Shown here piece by piece: positions 33,220 through 46,294 of a stretch of 64,000 bases of DNA. The DNA is from Nymphaea colorata. Lineage: Eukaryota > Streptophyta > Magnoliopsida > Nymphaeales > Nymphaeaceae. The DNA lies in contig NC_045138.2 in assembly GCF_008831285.2 (NCBI RefSeq), positions 5,609,205 through 5,673,204 on the forward strand, in the 5' to 3' direction. Made by a program: the position numbers and the translations under genes. Within the stretch, counting starts at the first letter, position 1. The number at the start of each line of letters is the position of its first letter. The notes under the pieces were generated by a model. That model was not told the origin of the DNA, ran no database searches, and was given only the letters and a program-made list of their open reading frames with translations.

Positions 33220-35519
33220 CCTTCGCCGGTCATCCGTCGTTAGAAACTTTTGAACGCCTTGGACATCGTCCTCAGGTCACTGGAAAACGGTACTTTGATT
33301 TGGACGGTGAATGAAAAGAGTTTAGTGAAGCTTTGAATGAGTTTGTCAATCTACTTGGTACGTTCATCGTCTCTCCTCAAAGCCATGAAGAGCGTTCACC
33401 TTAAGATGGATGAAGTTGCCTCGGCTTGGCTTGCAAGCACCGCCGGAAGAAATCCAATAGCGCCAGCGAGAAGAGAGACATGATTGACGTGCTCATTGCG
33501 GGAATTTCCAAACGTCAAACTTGAGAGATTTTGGCAGTAAAAAAAAATATACATAACATACTTATCGTGCGTTTGACAGTTTGGATTTCAGATTCTTTTG
33601 TCACATACCACGCCAGGTTTATATGAGATTTATGGATTTCAGACCCGAAGTAATCAAACTCATCTTTTGTTTTTCTAATATTTAATTATCAAAAAGTTTG
33701 GTGGCCATGTCTATTTAATATTTTGGATTTTTCTTACTAACCGATTTTGATGTTTGTTTCTTTTTGTGATTTAAGTTATTTTTTTATAACTTTCACCATT
33801 TTCTTGTCATTTTAGCTTGTGCCATCACCTTGCCAACTATTTAACCAGATTTCTTTCCATCGAGCTCTCATCATCCTTACCAAATTTCATATTTTTATTT
33901 TGTAACTTCTTTTTAGAAAATTTTCTAAGACATCCTTAAAAATAATTAAAAGAAAAAGACACTTAACCTGAACTTTCATATTGCTAAAAATACCCTTAGG
34001 CTTCGCACTACTAATAAAAAGCTTTTTTTTTTCAAAAAGGCCACAATTTCTAAGCAGATTTGTTAATTTGTATTATTTTTTTACTGCTTCGATAACATTA
34101 ATGCATGATTAGTTATATCTAAATGACTTTGTTTTCTATCTATATACTTAAAACAATTATAAAATTTTTTTTGTTAGCGTTATAATGATTTTGAAGGAAA
34201 TTAAACCTAAATACAATTAATTTACTTGTCAATTTAGCAAGAAAAGCAGAGACATTCCCCTCTTTCCATTGCCTTCAAGGTGCAAGGTTGTTTTTGGTCC
34301 TTAAGATGCTCCTACACGAATCAAACTGACGATCAGACAACAATCTGTCAATCCGACCAACTACAGTCTACACACAATTGATGCACTACCTTATATATAT
34401 ATATATATATATATGTCCATACAAAAAGTGAAAACATATAGGTTGCGTTTATTTCACCATGGATTTGAGATTCTCTGTGATCTGATATCCCTAGGATCTC
34501 AAATCCATGAATTTAAGATCATATATCTCTTCCTCCCTCTCTCCCCCACCCAAAAAAAAAAACTGATCTTAAATTAATGGTTTTGAATAAGGATGTGTGG
34601 TTCTCTTTGATTTCAAATTCTCGAGATTTGAGAACTATGGATCCTCGTGATTTGAGACCTATAGGTTTATTATCAGACCCCATCCAATTTTATATTTAAA
34701 AGGCGTTTGATTGCCTTGGATCTGAAATTTGAGGTGATTTGGGATCATTGTGAATCTCAAATCCACATTTTTTGCCTCACACCCCCTCAAATCTAAAATT
34801 CTTCTTTTTCACATATTGGTAAAAATCTAGTGTTTGTTGGTCTTACACAAAAGGGACTTTACTGATGGCCCTTTACTTCCTCTGATAACAAATCACACTT
34901 GAGTGACCTCTCTCTCTCTCTCTCTCTCTTCACTACACCACATATCTTAAAGAAAGCCCAAGATGAATTGGACTACCATGTGGGCAAAGACCAACAAGTG
35001 GACGAATCAGACAACAACAACTTGCCTTACTTGCAGGCCATAGTCAAAGAGTCAATGCCCCTATACCCAGCAACACCGCTTTTGCTCCCACACGAGTCAA
35101 TGGAACCCATTCAACTTGGTGGGTTCGACGTGCCAGTTGGCTCAACGCCGTTTGTTAACGCGTGTAAGATTCATCGCGACCCGACATTGTGGACGGACCC
35201 AGAAGAGTTCAAGCCAGAGAGGTTCTTGAGCAGCAACAATGAGATGACCAGCTTTGGTGGTCAGGACTTTGCCTTCTTGCCATTTGGGTCATGAAGGAGG
35301 TTCTGCATTGGCTGGCGGATGGACATGCAATTTATTCACTTAACTTTGGCACGCTTGCTGCAGGGCTTTGAATGGTCTATGCCCATGGATGAGCCGATTG
35401 ACATGACCGAGGGACATGGCCTAGTCCTGCCCAAAGCAACTCTGTTTAGAGTCCTTTTGAGGCTTCATCTCCCTTCTAGTGTGTGCTATAATATTTCCAA
35501 TGATATGGCAGATTCATAA
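33220..35519 (+). pseudogene. Y1 P450 remainder (exon 1 tail, intron, exon 2)
   Basis: Exon 1 resumes at the FAGR motif, then a deletion jumps to ..NIVLRSLENGTLIWTVNE-like sequence and MKSVHLKMDEVASAWLA. About 145 bp spanning the exon end and donor are missing, leaving 'gctcattgcgggaatt'. The intron is near identical to that of P2. Exon 2 (about 34890-35519) lacks the acceptor and I-helix start and has a CT slippage tract. ExxR is altered (KESMPL, Arg lost), and a TGA replaces the Gly in FGSGRR (35291-35293). A deletion of the original stop region causes read-through into the 3' flank. Confidence 0.87.
34391..34414. repeat. (TA)n microsatellite in Y1 intron
   Basis: Short TA tract homologous to the long one at 15117. 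Confidence 0.9.
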
Positions 35520-37182
35520 TTTGAAACGAAGAATGAGGTCATAAGAAATTAGAATGTTAGATAAAAGGAAAATTGTGGATGTTGCATGTTAATTAATTGA
35601 TATCAGTTGGGGTGTTTGAATAGGTAATAAGTCTCATTTCCAAAGGGTTTGCTGCAACGGCCGGGGCAGCGGATTGTAGGCGGCCAGTTCCTTCAATTAT
35701 TTTTCCATTTTTAAGAAATGAGTAAAAACTTTTAAAATATCTGTAGAAAATTTTACTACCAATAATAATTCTGTAATCAATAGCGTCACGTATGTGATTT
35801 CTGTATGCATAGTTCCATGGATGGACATTCCATTTCAATATACGTAATGTTATTCTGGAAACAAATTACAATGCATACAGAAACATTCATTTAGATAATA
35901 AAATAAGATAACATTTTCACGATAAAATACTAAAGTAGTAGTGATCTAAAGGGAGCTTAAAAGTGAACAAAAGAAGTACCATCCAGATCTATCCAACCAT
36001 TTACGTTGCCTTTGATTACAGCAGATTTGATATCCACTGTTTTTAAATCCGAACCCAAATCCAATTTCAAATTCACACTTTTATACCAAACTGGGGATTT
36101 AAAAGACTAACAAGAAGCAGCTCTTGGCAAGACGGAACATATACCTCCCAAAATAATCCCGCATAGATTTTTCTTGCACCACAGAGTTTGTGGTTTTTTT
36201 TTTTTTGCGTATTGAGGTGTAAAAATGACTCATCTATAAAAGAGACAATCCTACAAAGATAAAAGATGGAAAGTGGAAGATATAAAGTCCTCAATATGTT
36301 TGTTTTCTTTTTTGAAAACGGCAAAAATGTCCCTATGCCTTTTTTGGTGTGCATTTATTGCAAGCACTAGGGTGGTGCTCACAACTGGATCCACCTAGTT
36401 CTTTTGTCGTTGGCTTTCTAATGTGTGCAAAATTTTTTAATGTCTACATAAATTAAAGCACATTCATATTTAATATTGTCATAGTGTCCCATTAATCTAC
36501 TCCATAGATTCATGGGATCATGACACATTGCTCATATTATCAAATGGTCTCAATCTGGTCCACAGGAATGATGCGGCTGTCGTGGATTATATGGTTCTAA
36601 CAATTCAATCAGTCTCCAAAATATCATATTGCAAACGATAGTAGAATGCTATTGGTAGTAAAGTCTAAGTCTAAGAAGGAGGCTACCATCATTGTCCTAT
36701 AGTGATCTCTTGTGGGGTGGACAAGATCTCCAAGCCCAATCATCAAAGAAACTCATCCATATATGAGGAATATTGATTGGTATAAACCAAACAAATAGGT
36801 CAAGGACAAAAACCAAACCTTTAACTATGATGTTTAAAGCGTTTTTTTTGGAAGTATAACCGTACCAATATGATATTAAGGATAGGTAATATGATATTAA
36901 GGATAGGTTGATGTGAAATATATATTAATTTGATCCATTTCTAGGTTTTAATAGTGTTTTTATGACAAGAAAATAAATGAATGGCTGTCATAGCGTCTAC
37001 ATTTTGATAATAGAAAAAACAACATTTTTCGTGTGTAAAAACAAGTTGATTCAAAGCACGTGTTATATCAAAATATTTTTTTATAAATATATTAGAATGG
37101 TTATATTTTATTTTAAGATAACTTTTTAACCAAAAAATTAAAATGTTTATTTCTTTTTTTCTCTTACCTAAGTGTTTTGTGG
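35520..37182 (+). other. Spacer between Y1 and B
   Basis: Near-exact copy of 21361-23032, including the 22-bp direct repeat at about 36865-36908. No gene is supported. Confidence 0.75.
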
Positions 37183-37247
37183 TATATATATACAAACATA
37201 GCTACCAAGCACCAAGCACCAAGACTGAAAATACCCTCACCACATCT

Positions 37248-39651
37248 ATGGATTCCATCAGGCTGGTAGCAGAGGGTTTAGCAGCTCTGCTCGCTCTTTT
37301 CTTCATCTGCAATATTTGGCAAAAGAAGAAAAGAGAAGCAAGAGGCCGACTACCAGAACCGGGCGGTCGTTGGCCAATAGTCGGACACCTTGGCCTGCTG
37401 ACGGGAACCACACCTCTCTATAGAACTCTCGCTGCTCTTTCAGAGAAGCTGGGGCCTCTCTTCAGTCTCCAATTGGGACAAAGGCGTGCCATTGTGGTGA
37501 GCAGCATGGACCTCGCCAGGGAGTGCTTCACTGTCAATGACCGAGCCTTTGCCGGTCGGCCTCAGCTAGAAGGTTGGAAACGCCTTGGCTACAATCGTGC
37601 CATGTTCGTATTCAGCCCATATGGACCTTACTTTCTTGAACTCCGCAAGATCGTCGCCAACAAGCTGCTCTCAAGCCAGCAACTCCGACTGGTCAAACAC
37701 ATCCAGGTCGACGAAGTGGGTTCCTTGCTGCAGCGATTGTATCGCAGTTGCAGCAACCTTGAGCCGGTTGAGATGAACCATCATTTGACCTGGTTGGCTA
37801 TGAACATCGTCCTCAGGGTGGTCGCCGGAAAACGGTACTTTGATTTAGGCGGTGAAGGAAAAGAGTTTAGAGAAGCTCTCGGTGAATTTAACAATCTAGT
37901 TGGTACGTTCACCCTCTCTGACGCGATCCCGTGGCTGGGGTGGCTAGATCTGAGTGGCCACCTGCAGGCCATGAAGAGGGTTCACCAGAAGATGGATGAA
38001 GTTGCCTCGGCTTGGCTTGCAGAGCACCGCCGGAAGGAGTCCAGTGGCGCCGGTGAGGAGAGTGACTTGATGGACGTGCTCATTAAAGAATTAAAAGACG
38101 GCCACTTGTCGGAAAATCATCAAACTGACGCTATAATTAAGGCCACCGCTACGGTGCGTTACCACCTCTCTCTCTTTTCCTCTTTTTTTTTTCCTAAGGT
38201 AAAACTTGAGAGATTTTGACAATAAAAAAATATGTGCATAACATACATGCTTGGCGTTTGACAGATTGCATCTAAGATTCATAGGACTTGAAAACCGTGG
38301 TTTTAGATCTGACTTTTCTCTTTCAATCTTAATTCTAACCTTTAAGCTTTCGACATAGAGAAGTAAAATAAGAATGTCAAGTATGAATCTTAGGTCGCAT
38401 GATTCTTTTGTCATATCAACAAAAGCAAACCACGTCAGGTTCATGTGAGATTTATGAATTTTCAGAACTGAAGTAATAAACTCCCCCTGAAGTTTAATTT
38501 TCTAATGGTTAATTACCAAAAATCTGGGTGACCGTGCTTTTTTCTATTCTAAATATTTCAGATTCTTCTTACTAACAGATTTGGATATTTGCTTCTTTTG
38601 GTGATTTAGTTTGAAGCATGTTTTATAACTTTAAGCATTTCTTGCCAAACCAAGCTGATTAAGTAAACGTTTTACCACCCTATTTAAACTGATAAGATTT
38701 TGGGTCCTTCTCATCGCCTAATTTCTGTTTGCAACATGGGAAGCCAAAAAACTAAGAGAAATGAGAGTATCATATATACACAGTATATTAATACTAGAAG
38801 AGTTTTTCGGTTGTGCTTGATTCCACATGGATCTTAGATCTAAGGAATCACAAATCCATGATAGATAAAATCCACATTTCAATCAAATTGTGAGCTTCCC
38901 ATGATAGATAAAATCATGGCCCCTGATTTTAAATCTTCAAGATTGGAGATCCATATATTTAAGAGAGCTTCCCCACAATCTTAAATCAGGCATGTTTTTA
39001 TAGTTTATATCCGAGGGGTGTTTGATAGCCTCAGATTTGAAATTCAAGGTGATTTGGGTTCATTGGGAATCTCAAATCTACATGCGTTAGGTCAGATCCG
39101 ACATCAATTGTAAGGTTTTATTTATAAACTAAGGATCTCAGTTCTTCTTTTTCACATAATGGCAAAATCTAGGGTTTGTTTATGTTGTAGTTCTACATAA
39201 AAGGGATATTAGATCAGCCTCTGAACTGGGATCTCATGCTACCAGCCACACATTTAGTAGTTTCCGTAAAGTTCAAATGGCTTTTCACTGAATGTTCTTT
39301 GCTCTATATACATTTAAATCATTCCTCTGATAACAAATAAAAGAAATTGCTCCATACCTACTTTTTATTCATGTTTGCTTGTAGCACTTTCAATTCTCTA
39401 GCATCAGTAAAGGGCATAGATCTGTTTACTACCAATCTCCATTGTAATGAATTATTCCAGGTTTTGGTAGTAGCCGGGACAGAGAGCATGGCAGTCACAC
39501 TTGAGTGGGCTCTCTCTCTCTTGCTAAATAACCCACATCTCTTAAAGAAAGCCCAAGATGAGTTTGACTCCCAGGTCGGCAAAGAGCGACAAGTGGATGA
39601 ATCAGATCTCAGTAACTTGCCTTATTTGCAAGCTATAGTCAAAGAGACAAT
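37248..39651 (+). pseudogene. CYP82 P450 gene B, exon 2 truncated by a deletion
   Basis: Exon 1 (37248-38153) is open for 302 codons. It differs from gene A by only a few bases, including Lys to Arg in DLA(R)ECF and Val to Leu in VGSL(L)QRL. The donor and intron are intact, and exon 2 starts normally at 39461. It has Met for Thr in the I helix (AGTESMAV) and Ser for Cys in DEFDSQVG. At 39651, just after KET of ExxR, the sequence jumps to the Y2 upstream region. The ExxR Arg, PERF and haem loop are lost. A spliced transcript would give about 388 codons ending 41 codons into Y2 5' flank, without haem binding. Confidence 0.92.
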
Positions 39652-39806
39652 TTTTAATGAAAAAATTGAAAGGTTGTTTCTTTTTTGCTCTGTTTGGTGT
39701 TATATATATACAAACATAGCTACCGAGCACCAAGTCTCAAAAATACCATCATCACATCCATGGATTCCATAGAGCTGGTAGCAGGCTCTTCTTGCCCTTT
39801 TCTTTC
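39652..39806 (+). pseudogene. Y2 promoter and first 47 bases of exon 1, fused behind B exon 2
   Basis: Contains the Y-type TATA box (39701-39710), leader, ATG at 39760 and the first 15 or so codons, then the copia LTR stub. The upstream 3 kb present before Y1 and Y3 is missing. Confidence 0.85.
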
Positions 39807-42800
39807 TTGAGAGTGCGAGAAAAGAGTTTTGTGTGTTGTTCCTAACAACTGGTATCAGAGCCAGGTTCGTTCGCGATAGAAACAATGGCATTGGAAGAAA
39901 GAAAAGTCAGAATCGAGAAGTTCGACAGTAAAGATTTTGGATTTTGAAAGATGCAGATCGATGACTTCTTGTATCAGAAGAAACTACATGAACTACTCAT
40001 GGAAGCGAAGCCCACAACAATGGCTGACGCAGATTGGCAGTTGCTGGATAGACAAGCCCTTGGAGTCATCCGGTTGACGTTGGCCAGAAACGTCGCCTTC
40101 AACATTGTTAACGAGAAGACGACAGGAAGTCTGATGAAGACGCTAACAGATATATACGAAAAAACATTTTGCTACGAATAAGGTATATTTGATGCATCGA
40201 TTATTTAATTTGAAAATGGCTGAAGGTGTCTCTGTTATGGATCACATAAATGAGTTCAATGTTATTACTTCTCAATTGTGTTTTGTGGATATTAAATTTG
40301 ATGATGAGGTTCAAGCCCTAATTTTGCTGTCATCTCTATCGAAGAGTTTGAGTGCCACTGTGACCGCCGTTAGTAGTTCATCGGTGTCAAGTAAATTGAA
40401 GTTTAGTGGTGATCGAGATTTAATACTTAGTGAGGACATTCGTAGAAGAGAGACAGGAGAACCTCTCGATCTGCCATAAATGTTCATAACAGGAGCAGAA
40501 CTAGTCAACGCTACCAAGACCGTAGAAGGTCCAAATCTAAGAGAATGAGTCAATCCAAACCTTGAAGTGATGGTTGTTGGAACTGTGGTAAGCGAGGACA
40601 CCAAAAAAGAGACTGCAGGTTATTGAAAAAGAAAAACACAAATAATGAGGATGATTCAGAAAAATGCAGCAACAGAAGATATAGGTGATGCACTTGCTTT
40701 GAATATACACAACTCTATAGAGTCTTGGATTTTAAACTCTAGTGCATCTTTTTATTAAACATATTCTAATGAAAGTATGCACAACAACTATGTTGCAGGA
40801 AAATTTGACAGAGTATATTTTGCAGATGATGAACCTCTGGATATTGTAGGGAAATGTGAGGTTCACATTAAAATGCAAAATGAACATGTATGGAAGTTAA
40901 AAGATGTCAGACATGTCCCAGAGTTGAAGTCCCAGAGTTGAAGAGGAATCTCATTTCAATCGGGCAATTAGATGACGAAGGCTATGTTACTATCTTTGTT
41001 AGCGGATCTTAGAAGATAACCAAAGGTGCTATGGTTATAGCACGAGGTCACAAATTTGGCACATTGTACATAACTGCAGATGTGAAAGACACAGTGGTTG
41101 TGGCGAAATGTGAGAATAGATCCTTGTTGTGGCATTGCAGGCTTGGGCATATGAGTGAGAAGAGAATGAAGATCATGGCAACAAATAACAAGTTGCATGA
41201 CTTGAAATCTGTAGACATTGGGCTATGTGAAGACTGTGTCTTCGGGAAACAGAAAATTGTCACTTTCTCCAAAGTTGGACGACCTCCTAAGAAGGAAAAG
41301 CTAGAGTTTGTGCATACTAATGTTTGGAGACCTGTTCTAGTTCGTTCTCTTGGAGGATCCTTATACTATGTCACAATCCTTTCTGATTGTATCAGAAAGG
41401 TGTTGGTCTATTTTCTCAATCTGACGTGTTTAATGTTTTTAAAAGGTATAAAGCAGAAGTAGAAAATCAGACTACAAAGAAGATTAAGTGTCTACGGTCA
41501 AACAATGGTGGTGAGTATGACAGCAAAGAGTTTAAAGACTTTTGTGCAGATCATAGGATTCGAACACAAAGGACAATCCCTAAAAAACCACGACAAAATG
41601 GAGTTGTAGAAAGAATGAACAGAACCCTTTGTGAAAGAGCAAAGAGCATGAGACTGTATTCAAGCTTGCCAAAGATTTTTTGGGCTGATGCAATCAATAC
41701 AGTTGCATACTTGACAAATTATGGGCCTTTTGTTCCTTTGGACTATGGGATACATGAAAAAGCCTGAATCGGTAAAGAGGTAAATCTTGCATACTTAAGA
41801 GTCTTTGGTTGTGTCTCTTACATTCATATAGACTCGAATAAAAGGGATAAATTAGATCTAAGCCCAGAAAATGTTATTTCATTGGTTATGGAAATGATGA
41901 GTTTGGATATTATTTTCAATATGATAAAGCGAAGAAAATTATTTGACATAATGACATAGTGTTCAATGAAATGGCTCTGTACAAAGACAGTGATAGTCTT
42001 ATGTCTGATAAGATGAACATCATGACACAAATGAAGACATTGTAGAACTTCAAAATGTCTGTGAAGATGATGTTGCAATTAAGACTCAAGATAGAAACAG
42101 TCAGATGGAACAAGAACCAAGCACATCCCAACCTCCATTGAGGAGATCAAGTAGAAGACCAAAACCAAATCAAATATATTCTCCTTATTTATATTACTTA
42201 CTGTTAACTGATGTCGGAGAACACGAGTGTTTTGATGAAGCAATGCAGGTTACAGATTCAATTAAGTGAGAGTCAACTATGAAAGAAGAGATGGACTCTT
42301 TACATGCTAACAGAACATGGAAACTAACTGAGCTTCCTTGTGGAAAGAAGTCATTGCAAAACAAATAGGTATACAGGATTAAAGAAGAAGCAGCTGGAAG
42401 AAAAAAGTATAAAACAAAGTTAGTAGTGAAAGGTTTTCAACAAAAAGAATGTATAGATTATACAGAAATTTTCTCTCTTGTTATTAAACTAACTACTATA
42501 AGATTGGTATTAAGTTTAGTTGCAGCTAAAAATTTATATTTGGAGCAACTAGATGTAAAAACTGCATTCTTTCATGAGGATTTGGAGAAAGATATTTATA
42601 TGATGCAACCTGAATGTTTCTAGGTACAAAAAAATGAAAGCTTGTATGCAAGTTAGAGAAGAGTCTCTATGGTTTAAAACAGGCACTAACATAGCGGTAG
42701 AAAAAGTTTGATAACTTTACGGGAAGAAATGCCTTTAAGAAGTGTGATATGGATCATTGTTATTATTTTAAGAACTTTGATAGTTGTTATATAATTTTAC

Positions 42801-44013
42801 TATTGTATATGGATGATATGCTTATTGCATGCTCAAATTTGCAAGAGATCAATTCTTTGAAAGAACAACTATCAAAGAAGTTTGAAATGAAAGATCTAGG
42901 TGCTGCGAAACAAATCCTTGGGATGAGAATAAGTAGGAACAGTAAGACAGACACCTTAAATTTGTCTAAACAAAATTATATTGAGAAGATCTTGTGCAGG
43001 TTTAAGATGCAAAATGTCAAACCTATTAGTACGCCGCTTGCTAGTCATTTCAAATTGTCCAAGGATTTGTCACTCAAGACAGATGAAGAGCATGAAAAAA
43101 TGTCAAGGATAGGAACTTTAGGTATGAGTCTTTGTTTTAAGAAAAATGAATTTCTTTTGCATGGCTTTGTGGATGCAGATTTGGGTGGTGATCTTGACAG
43201 CAGGAGAAGCACCACTGGGTACATTTACACCATAGGAAGAACCTGTGTTAGTTGGGTTTCACAGCTTCAAAAAGTTGTTGTGTTGTCTACTACTGAAGTT
43301 GAATATATTGTAGATACAAAAGGCAGTAAAGAGATGATTTGGCTAAAAAGTATTCTAAAAGAATTGAATGTAAAGGAAGAGAAGTGTTCTCTCTTATGAC
43401 AGTCAAAGTGCAATTCATTTAGCCAAGAATTCAGTGTTCCATGCTAAAACAAAGCATATTGATTTGAAGTATCATTTCATTAGAGATTTATTGGAAGAGA
43501 AGATACTATCTGTTGAAAAGATTCGTGGAACAGAGAATCCAACAGGCATGTTGACAAAGTCAGTGACTGCTAAGAAACTGAGGTTATGTTTAACCTTAGT
43601 TGGTCTCCAAAGTTGATTGATGATAAGGCATCGCACAGGTTGAGTATGTGATATACAAGCACTTGATCTATAGTGCGAGATTGTTGATGTATGGAACTTG
43701 ATCTATACTGGACACTCATATACAATGTCGTGGATCCAGTGGTGCTTCTCCTGCTTAGAGGCTCGTGCTTTTTCTTTATGTAAAGGCATTTATGTCATTT
43801 TGTATAAATGCAGGTTTGCCCTAATCCTTATGTTGTGAGGGAGACTATAGTTTCTTCTTTGGTCTTCTCTCTGAGAGTGAATAGTGAAAGATCTGTGCGA
43901 CCGTGAACGTAAGAGATATTGCTCTGAACCACGTAAATCTTTGTCTTTTTCCTTGTTGTTTTTATCCCTCTCTTGAGAGTGCGAGAGGAGAGTTTTATGT
44001 GTTGTTCCTAACA
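39807..44013 (+). mobile_element. Dead Tnt1-type copia in Y2 (copy 2)
   Basis: 4207 bp with the same LTR stub (39807-39847), primer site TGGTATCAGAGCC and 3' LTR at 43682-44013. The least rearranged of the three. It has gag 39951-40479, zinc knuckle CWNCGKRGHQKRDC near 40575, the NSSA protease motif near 40735, integrase with SNNGGEYDS near 41500 and RQNGVVERMNR near 41595. RT runs from 42420 with YMDD near 42806, and RNase H with DADLGGDLDSRRSTTGY at 43175-43399. Stops within gag, after CYE, after the protease and before IN/RT are shared with the other copies. Confidence 0.94.
43682..44013 (+). repeat. 3' LTR of copia copy 2
   Basis: 332 bp, same termini as 32889-33219. Confidence 0.85.
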
Positions 44014-46294
44014 CCTTCGCCGGTCATCCGTCGTTAGAAACTTTTGAACGCCTTGGACATCGTCCTCGGTCACTGGAAAACGGTACTTTGATTTGGACGG
44101 TGAATGAAAAGAGTTTAGTGAAGCTTTGAATGAGTTTGTCAATCTACTTGGTACGTTCATCGTCTCTCCTCAAAGCCATGAAGAGCGTTCACCTTAAGAT
44201 GGATGAAGTTGCCTCGGCTTGGCTTGCAAGCACCGCCGGAAGAAATCCAATAGCGCCAGCGAGAAGAGAGACCTGATTGACGTGCTCATTGCGGGAATTT
44301 CCAAACGTCAAACTTGAGAGATTTTGGCAGTAAAAAAAAATATACATAACATACTTATCGTGCGTTTGACAGTCTGGATTTCAGATTCTTTTGTCACATA
44401 CCACGCCAGGTTTATATGAGATTTATGGATTTCAGACCCGAAGTAATCAAACTCATCTTTTGTTTTTCTAATATTTAATTATCAAAAAGTTTGGTGCCAT
44501 GTCTATTTAATATTTTGGATTTTTCTTACTAACCGATTTTGATGTTTGTTTCTTTTTGTGATTTAAGTTATTTTTTTATAACTTTCACCATTTTCTTGTC
44601 ATTTTAGCTTGTGCCATCACCTTGCCAACTATTTAACCAGATTTCTTTCCATCGAGCTCTCATCATCCTTACCAAATTTCATATTTTTATTTTGTAACTT
44701 CTTTTTAGAAAATTTTCTAAGACATCCTTAAAAATAATTAAAAGAAAAAGACACTTAACCTGAACTTTCATATTGCTAAAAATACCCTTAGGCTTCGCAC
44801 TACTAATAAAAAGCTTTTTTTTTTCAAAAAGGCCACAATTTCTAAGCAGATTTGTTAATTTGTATTATTTTTTTACTGCTTCGATAACATTAATGCATGA
44901 TTAGTTATATCTAATGACTTTGTTTTCTATCTATATACTTAAAACAATTATAAATTTTTTTTGTTAGCGTTATAATGATTTTGAAGGAAATTAAACCTAA
45001 ATACAATTAATTTACTTGTCAATTTAGCAAGAAAAGCAGAGACATTCCCCTCTTTCCATTGCCTTCAAGGTGCAAGGTTGTTTTTGGTCCTTAAGATGCT
45101 CCTACACGAATCAAACTGACGATCAGACAACAATCTGTCAATCCGACCAACTACAGTCTACACACAATTGATGCACTACCTTATATATATATATGTCCAT
45201 ACAAAAAGTGAAAACATATAGGTTGCGTTTATTTCACCATGGATTTGAGATTCTCTGTGATCTGATATCCCTAGGATCTCAAATCCATGAATTTAAGATC
45301 ATATATCTCTTCCTCCCTCTCTCCCCCACCCAAAAAAAAAAACTGATCTTAAATTAATGGTTTTGAATAAGGATGTGTGGTTCTCTTTGATTTCAAATTC
45401 TCGAGATTTGAGAACTATGGATCCTCGTGATTTGAGACCTATAGGTTTATTATCAGACCCCCATCCAATTTTATATTTAAAAGGCGTTTGATTGCCTTGG
45501 ATCTGAAATTTGAGGTGATTTGGGATCATTGTGAATCTCAAATCCACATTTTTTGCCTCACACCCCCTCACATCTAAAATTCTTCTTTTTCACATATTGG
45601 TAAAAATCTAGTGTTTGTTGGTCTTACACAAAAGGGACTTTACTGATGGCCCTTTACTTCCTCTGATAACAAATCACACTTGAGTGGCCTCTCTCTCTCT
45701 CTCTTCACAACACCACATATCTTAAAGAAAGCCCAAGATGAATTGGACTACCATGTGGGCAAAGACCAACAAGTGGACGAATCAGACATCAACAACTTGC
45801 CTTACTTGCAGGCCATAGTCAAAGAGTCAATGCCCCTATACCCAGCAACACCGCTTTTGCTCCCACACGAGTCAATGGAACCCATTCAACTTGGTGGGTT
45901 CGACGTGCCAGTTGGCTCAACGCCGTTCGTTAACACGTGGAAGATTCATCGCGACCCGACATTGTGGACGGACCCAGAAGAGTTCAAGCCAGAGAGGTTC
46001 TTGAGCAGCAACAATGAGATGACCAGCTTTGGTGGTCAGGACTTTTCCTTCTTGCCATTTGGGTCAGGAAGGAGGTTCTGCATTGGCTGGCGGATGGCCA
46101 TGCAATTTATTCACTTAACTTTGGCACGCTTGCTGCAGGGCTTTGAATGGTCTACGCCCATGGATGAGCCGATTGACATGACCGAGGGACATGGCCTAGT
46201 CCTGCCCAAAGCAACTCTGTTTAGAGTCCTTTTGAGGCTTCATCTCCCTTCTAGTGTGTGCTATAATATTTCCAATGATATGGCAGATTCATAA
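44014..46294 (+). pseudogene. Y2 P450 remainder (exon 1 tail, intron, exon 2)
   Basis: Same architecture and the same 145-bp exon-end deletion as Y1. Exon 2 (about 45671-46294) is the best preserved of the Y copies: one open frame of 204 codons. It runs from the CT tract through [20 protein letters not shown], a PERF motif and the complete haem loop FGSGRRFCIG to a read-through stop. ExxR is broken (KESMPL) and the I-helix start is deleted, so it is a remnant despite the long frame. Confidence 0.87.

Larger units (their letters stand above)
23098..37247 (+). repeat. Tandem segmental duplication, unit 1 (gene A + Y1), 14150 bp
   Basis: Measured start codon to start codon (A to B). It contains gene A, the spacer, Y1 with its copia, and the B upstream region. 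By eye, exons, intron and spacer differ from the later units only at scattered single bases. Confidence 0.9.
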
